Positions 61,101-64,000 of a stretch of DNA of 64,000 nt are shown one piece after another. A model generated the notes under the pieces. That model was not told the origin of the DNA and ran no database searches. It worked only from the letters and a program-made list of their open reading frames with translations. Within the stretch, counting starts at the first letter, position 1. Every line of letters starts with the position of its first letter. Source of the stretch: Todiramphus chloris collaris (Eukaryota > Chordata > Aves > Coraciiformes > Alcedinidae); NCBI GenBank assembly GCA_025345505.1, contig JANVCC010000056.1:1481049-1545048 (forward strand), in the 5' to 3' direction. The translations under genes were made by a program, and so were the position numbers.

Positions 61101-64000
61101 AAAATTAAATTGATGTGTTGTAATGTAGCCCTTGGAAGGACTTTCCTGACAAAATTATTTTATATTCTTGTGCATTTTTTTTCAAAGATGATACTTTTGC
61201 CTCATGACTGACTCCTGAGCTATCAATCACATGATTCATCAACACAACTTGTACAATCTTCTTTCCGATACATGTAATCAATACATCCAGCACTGCCAAC
61301 TGAAGCACACGTGATGATATTTTAAAATGCAGAGTATTAAGTTATTTTTCGGTTGCACCATAACAAATGTAGGATAAATAATGACATTAAATAACAAATG
61401 AATTAAGACCTTGTTTTTCCTTAGTTGCTTACGGAATCTGCATTACTACATACTTTCCATTAGTTCCAAATTACACCAGACCGATTGAATAAATGCTTTA
61501 AAATGGGTCCTGAACACTGGTTTAGAAGCACAAAGGAAGTGGTTTCTTAGACGACTGCTACCCACATATTGATTTGATAACAGAGAGGTGGAAGGGCGAA
61601 GATGATTATGTTGATGTACTGAGCTGTTGATTGTTTAATTGAAGGTAAATTTTTTAGCTTCACTAGTCAATTACCTGCTCTCATTAAGTTCTTAAAAATC
61701 ACTAAAATACCATTCTGTCTGAAGCAGCTGCGCTTTGCTACTATATTGGCTAAAGCATTAGGAAAATCATTTGCTAATGGTGATGTACAAGTGTAAACAT
61801 GTGGTATTTTTAGCACCTGAATAAACTTTCTCCATGTGAGAGATCTTGAATGACTACCATGCACCAAGTATATAAAGATGAAGGATTTGAAATGCATTTT
61901 TATGTTTGTGTAAATGAACTGTAAACTTCTAAATATTTTAAGACTTGGTCTAAACATTCAAACCTTCTCAAGAGAGTGGGAGATGGAAGAAAAAAAAATC
62001 ACGTTTTTTTGACATTAAAGCTGTTTCAAATATAACTGTAAGTAGTTGTTCAGTTCCTGGCACAAAACAGAGGTTGTTTTAAGGATAAATGTAAACTAAG
62101 ACAGCATTTGGCATCCCTGTGGTGGAAGAAGCCCCCTGCTGTGAAGATGCTGTAGATACCAACATGGCAGCACAAAGTAATGGTGCTCTGGAGACTCCAG
62201 AGCAGCAAAAATGACTCCTGTGCCAGTGTCCTGTGCCTGGCCTTCTTACTTTGGAAGTTGCTGGTAGAGGGCTTTGCATAGCGCCTTCCAGATTCTATAT
62301 GCCGCAGTCTGTGCAGTTCTGACACAAGCACTGCTAGGATGCCATTCTATGTATTTCCAAACATCACATGAACATGTTCTTCTAGGGTAACACATTTTCA
62401 TTTTGCAGTACAAAAAGGCAGGCGATCAGTCAATGGCCCTTTCCAAAACCTATGTGTCAAGGGATCTATTTCCCTGCATACTTTTGTTTGTTTGGTTTGG
62501 TTTTAGACCAGTTCATAGAAATACAGCTGATTTCCTTGCAGAAGAAAGAGTCTGTGATGAATGTCTTCATTCTGTGATGAATGTCTTCATTCTAGCAACC
62601 AACTTGACTTCAGTCACAGGAACTTGATGAACTCTTAAAAAGAGCTAGATATGTTTTCCTCTTAGTGCAAAGATGTAATAAGAGGTTAAGAATTGAGTTA
62701 CAGAATAAGAGATAAAGAATTGTTGTGGGTTTTTTGTTTGTTTTGTTTTTATTCCTTCACCAAGTGTTAATTGTGCACATTAGTAGTTGAGAAGCAATTT
62801 AGAATAAATTTGTTAACACCAGGGCTTACAGGTTTAGGGGTTATTCCCACTGATGGCTGTTTCTGGTTCTGTGCCATGTACCACTTACTCTTTTTGGAGT
62901 CAAAGATAACTGTCAAAATATGAAGAAGGAACAAAAGCACATAGCACTGATGAAAAAAGGTGCTAGTTCCCCAACCTTAGAGCACATGTCTCCAAACTTC
63001 TCAGCAAATGTAATTATCTTCCAATATATTATATCTATTATGACTTTTAGTTCCTGTACATCAGTAGTTCACAGACTACCTGCATGAAGTTACTTAAGTT
63101 TTTAGGTACCTTGCAAAGTGTCTCATTTTGAGGTTCTTTAAATTGGCAACCAAATTCTGCACAAGGCACCAGTATAAATTATGAGATCAACACTAATTTC
63201 TGGGGCATTCACAAGGAGTCTTCTTTAATGTTACAGTAGGTGCCAGAAGGTATTTTATGTTGTAACACAAGCAGTGGCATGAAAAAGACAAAAACCAGTT
63301 TTCAGTAAGACATCAATTTAGGCCTTTCAGACCTCAAAACTACTCAATGTCTATTATTTTTTTCTTCTTTTGTTCTGTTTTTTTGTTTGGTTTTGTTTGT
63401 TTGTTTTTTTCCAGACTGGCTATTGCCTTCTTAGGCTCTGGGAAGGGGAATGTCTTGGTCCTGCACCACTCTGTATTGACTGAAACTGGGCAGAAGGAGT
63501 AGGAGCGGTGCAGGATTACTCTGTGACTCACTTGTACTGTCAAGCCAGACAAGTCTGTTATGACAGCGTTATTATGATTAACCTGTCTGTCCAAAATGAT
63601 ACTGAAACCTTTCTCAGATTTAAGTAGCACAAACCCATGTTTGGAAGGAGTAGAGCGAGTATAACTTGGTTTACCATCACAGTTTCTGGAATCATAGCAA
63701 ATTCAGCTGTGATTTGTTTACAGGAACAATTAAACCATTTGAAACACTGATTCAGAGGCATTTCTTGGTGATAGCTGCTATCAACAGTGCATTCACTTCC
63801 TCCTTGGTAAGCAGGCCAGGAGAGCCATCCTGGTGGAAATGAGAGCCTGGGAGCCCTCTTCTGAGCAGAGCAGTGTGTGATAGGAAGTCCTGCAGAGAGA
63901 AGCCCTGGGAATAGTCAGCTCAGGAAAGTGCCCAGGGCCAAGTGTTTGCAAAACTCTTCTGAACTATCATTCTGCTTAAGGTCTTTGTGGTTTTGAGATA
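58136..64000. other. HHEX downstream intergenic region
   Basis: No gene recognised; the next gene in amniote synteny, EXOC6, is not reached. It contains an AT-rich candidate regulatory block at about 61320-61960, a perfect 20-base tandem duplication at 62551-62590, and a T/G-rich tract at 63355-63412. Confidence 0.55.
62551..62590. repeat. Perfect 20-bp tandem duplication
   Basis: The unit TCTGTGATGAATGTCTTCAT occurs twice head to tail with no mismatch, and the next three bases begin a third copy. It is a recent local duplication or copy slip. Confidence 0.9.

Overview
This window comes from a vertebrate nuclear genome and is almost certainly avian. It has multi-exon genes with GT-AG introns, CpG-island promoters and AATAAA poly(A) signals. 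It also has CR1 LINE copies ending in the CR1-typical 3' sequence, and the gene order IDE-KIF11-HHEX that amniotes share (human chr10q23). There are no operons, CRISPR arrays, plasmid or phage features. I cannot fix the bird species from sequence alone. Two 100-base N runs show that this is an assembled scaffold.

Layout. (1) 1-3280: the 5' end of IDE (insulin-degrading enzyme) on the minus strand. Coding exon 1 is at 2622-2510, a CpG-island promoter/5'UTR lies on its right, and intron 1 runs off the left edge. (2) 3.3-9.3 kb: AT-rich intergenic DNA with one decayed LINE reverse-transcriptase remnant. (3) 9.3-27.4 kb: KIF11 (kinesin-5/Eg5) on the plus strand. I resolved 22 coding exons by hand from splice sites and reading frame. 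They join without a frameshift into 3207 nt (1068 aa plus stop), against 1056 aa in human. (4) 27.4-45 kb: a gene-free interval with a long 5'-truncated CR1, two older repeat fragments, several AT-rich blocks that look like regulatory elements, and the first assembly gap. (5) 45-48.8 kb: a detached CpG island, an AT-rich block of homeobox-like sites, and the HHEX promoter CpG island. (6) 48.8-54.2 kb: HHEX on the plus strand, four exons, 849 nt (282 aa plus stop). (7) 54.2-64 kb: HHEX downstream flank, with a second CpG-rich zone (54.4-56.7 kb), an embedded AT-rich candidate enhancer, the second gap, and otherwise featureless DNA.

How the genes relate. IDE (peptidase) and KIF11 (mitotic motor) are housekeeping genes. 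HHEX is a developmental homeobox repressor for endoderm, liver, pancreas, blood and endothelium. HHEX is the likely target of the non-coding elements, and IDE/KIF11 are plausible bystanders in its regulatory neighbourhood. That is inference from gene class, not something the sequence proves.

I found no previously undescribed biological system. The most checkable new points are these: a possible intronic-polyadenylation isoform of KIF11 after exon 12; a ZNF143-type motif plus CHR/CCAAT motifs in the KIF11 promoter; three perfect AP-1 sites in HHEX intron 1; paired Pumilio sites in the KIF11 and HHEX 3'UTRs; and candidate enhancers flanking HHEX.
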